Shown here piece by piece: positions 63,474-64,000 of a stretch of DNA of 64,000 nucleotides. Each line of letters starts with the position of its first letter. The stretch's first letter is position 1. This DNA is from Anaerolineae bacterium (GTDB lineage: Bacteria; Chloroflexota; Anaerolineae; Aggregatilineales; UBA2796), in the NCBI GenBank assembly GCA_019637615.1, contig JAHBVJ010000016.1, positions 1-64,000 on the forward strand. Reading direction: 5' to 3'. The position numbers were made by a program, and so were the translations under genes. The notes beneath the pieces are model-generated. The model was not told the DNA's origin. It saw only the letters and a list, made by a program, of their open reading frames with translations, and made no database searches.

Positions 63474-64000
63474 ATGGTGAATATGGGTACCGCTAGTGAT
63501 GTAAAAGTCTGTCCACGCTGTTCAAATACCCTTGCGGTGACCGATCGTCATTGTCGAAACTGCGGTTATGCGCCACCTGATGGAACCCAAACCGTTACTC
63601 TGAAAGTGGAACCGTTAGCCCTCCGTGCCCGTCGGAAAGAATGGACGGTAGATTCTGCGTCAGGATCGTTGACGCTGCATATTCGCGGCATGAATCAGCG
63701 CATCCCACTGGAACGTGTTAAGCAGTTGGTGGTCGGTCGTGTCGATGTCGAGAGCGGATTTACCCCTGACCTCGACTTGTCGCCGTTCGGAGCCGTAGAT
63801 CGAGGCGTTTCGCGCACACATTTGATATTGCACTATCAAAACAATCGGTTGTTTGCGACCGACCTTGGTAGCGCCAATGGCACCTTTATCAATGGTCAGC
63901 GCCTGATTCCCGATCAGAGTTACGAAGTGCATGACCGTGATGAACTGATTTTGGGTCGTTTGGGCGTGAACGTGCGTATCAGCCTGAACGATGATGGGTC
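63474..64000 (+). CDS. zinc-ribbon and FHA-domain protein (3' truncated by window)
   Basis: Open frame from an ATG at 63474 (a second Met at 63483) to the window edge, with no stop. The first 35 residues hold a zinc ribbon (CPRCSN...HCRNCGY). A basic linker leads to an FHA domain (LVVGRVDVESG, GVSRTHLILHYQNNR, LGSANGTFINGQ), with the expected Arg, Ser and Asn that read phosphothreonine. The ATG has a weak GAAAG box. It could be a target or reader for the Ser/Thr kinases in this region. At least 175 residues are seen, and what follows is unknown. Confidence 0.85.
   Translation, partial: MVNMGTASDVKVCPRCSNTLAVTDRHCRNCGYAPPDGTQTVTLKVEPLALRARRKEWTVDSASGSLTLHIRGMNQRIPLERVKQLVVGRVDVESGFTPDLDLSPFGAVDRGVSRTHLILHYQNNRLFATDLGSANGTFINGQRLIPDQSYEVHDRDELILGRLGVNVRISLNDDG

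Overview
The window looks like chromosome of a free-living, probably aerobic or facultative heterotroph of the Chloroflexota (Anaerolineae-like). This rests on gene content, not on a marker gene: eukaryotic-like Ser/Thr kinases with long TPR tails, FHA proteins, Thr-Pro-rich secreted proteins, an archaeal-type AspRS, GH95 and MalF/MalG-type sugar transport genes, and several GT-C membrane glycosyltransferases. No rRNA, plasmid, phage or IS element is visible. Genes are densely packed on both strands.

Layout. 1-7.2 kb, minus strand: biotin carboxylase, the etfB-etfA pair behind a CAAAC-N4-GTTTG palindrome, a secreted Thr-Pro-repeat protein, and a translationally coupled small-molecule kinase plus divergent enolase-like protein. 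7.4-8.8 kb: DEAD-box helicase. 9.0-14 kb: the most unusual locus, a slipin (SPFH) gene and a retron-like reverse transcriptase on the minus strand behind a structured leader of about 340 nt and a palindromic operator, with a NYN-nuclease gene diverging from the same 0.8 kb spacer. 14.2-19 kb: sugar-phosphate transferase, HNH protein, tRNA-Pro(CGG), tRNA-Tyr(GTA) with a short variable loop, flippase and glycosyltransferase. 19.2-26 kb: channel-like membrane protein, SH3/glycoside-hydrolase-like protein, and a kinase-TPR/FHA operon. 26.2-34 kb: AspRS, CHAD protein, beta-propeller lipoprotein, Gfo/Idh/MocA oxidoreductase with a second kinase-like protein, phosphofructokinase and a SpoU methyltransferase. 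34-42.9 kb: three large membrane glycosyltransferase-like proteins, a PLP aminotransferase and an alpha/beta hydrolase. 42.9-51.3 kb: lipoprotein, STAS-like protein, Glu dehydrogenase, multi-PAS histidine kinase with a lone receiver. 51.5-60 kb: unknown protein, a cluster of nine GATCAT-centred repeats, histidine phosphatase, GH95 protein, and a kinase-cyclase-STAND-TPR fusion. 60-64 kb: two sugar ABC permeases, one with an extra multi-TM insertion, and a divergent zinc-ribbon/FHA gene cut by the window end.

The best candidate for an undescribed system is the slipin-RT operon with its structured leader. Other points worth following are the kinase/enolase-like pair, the archaeal/eukaryotic-looking tRNA-Tyr, the repeat cluster at 52.3-52.5 kb and the split MalF-type permease. 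All functions are inferred from reading motifs; no database search was run.
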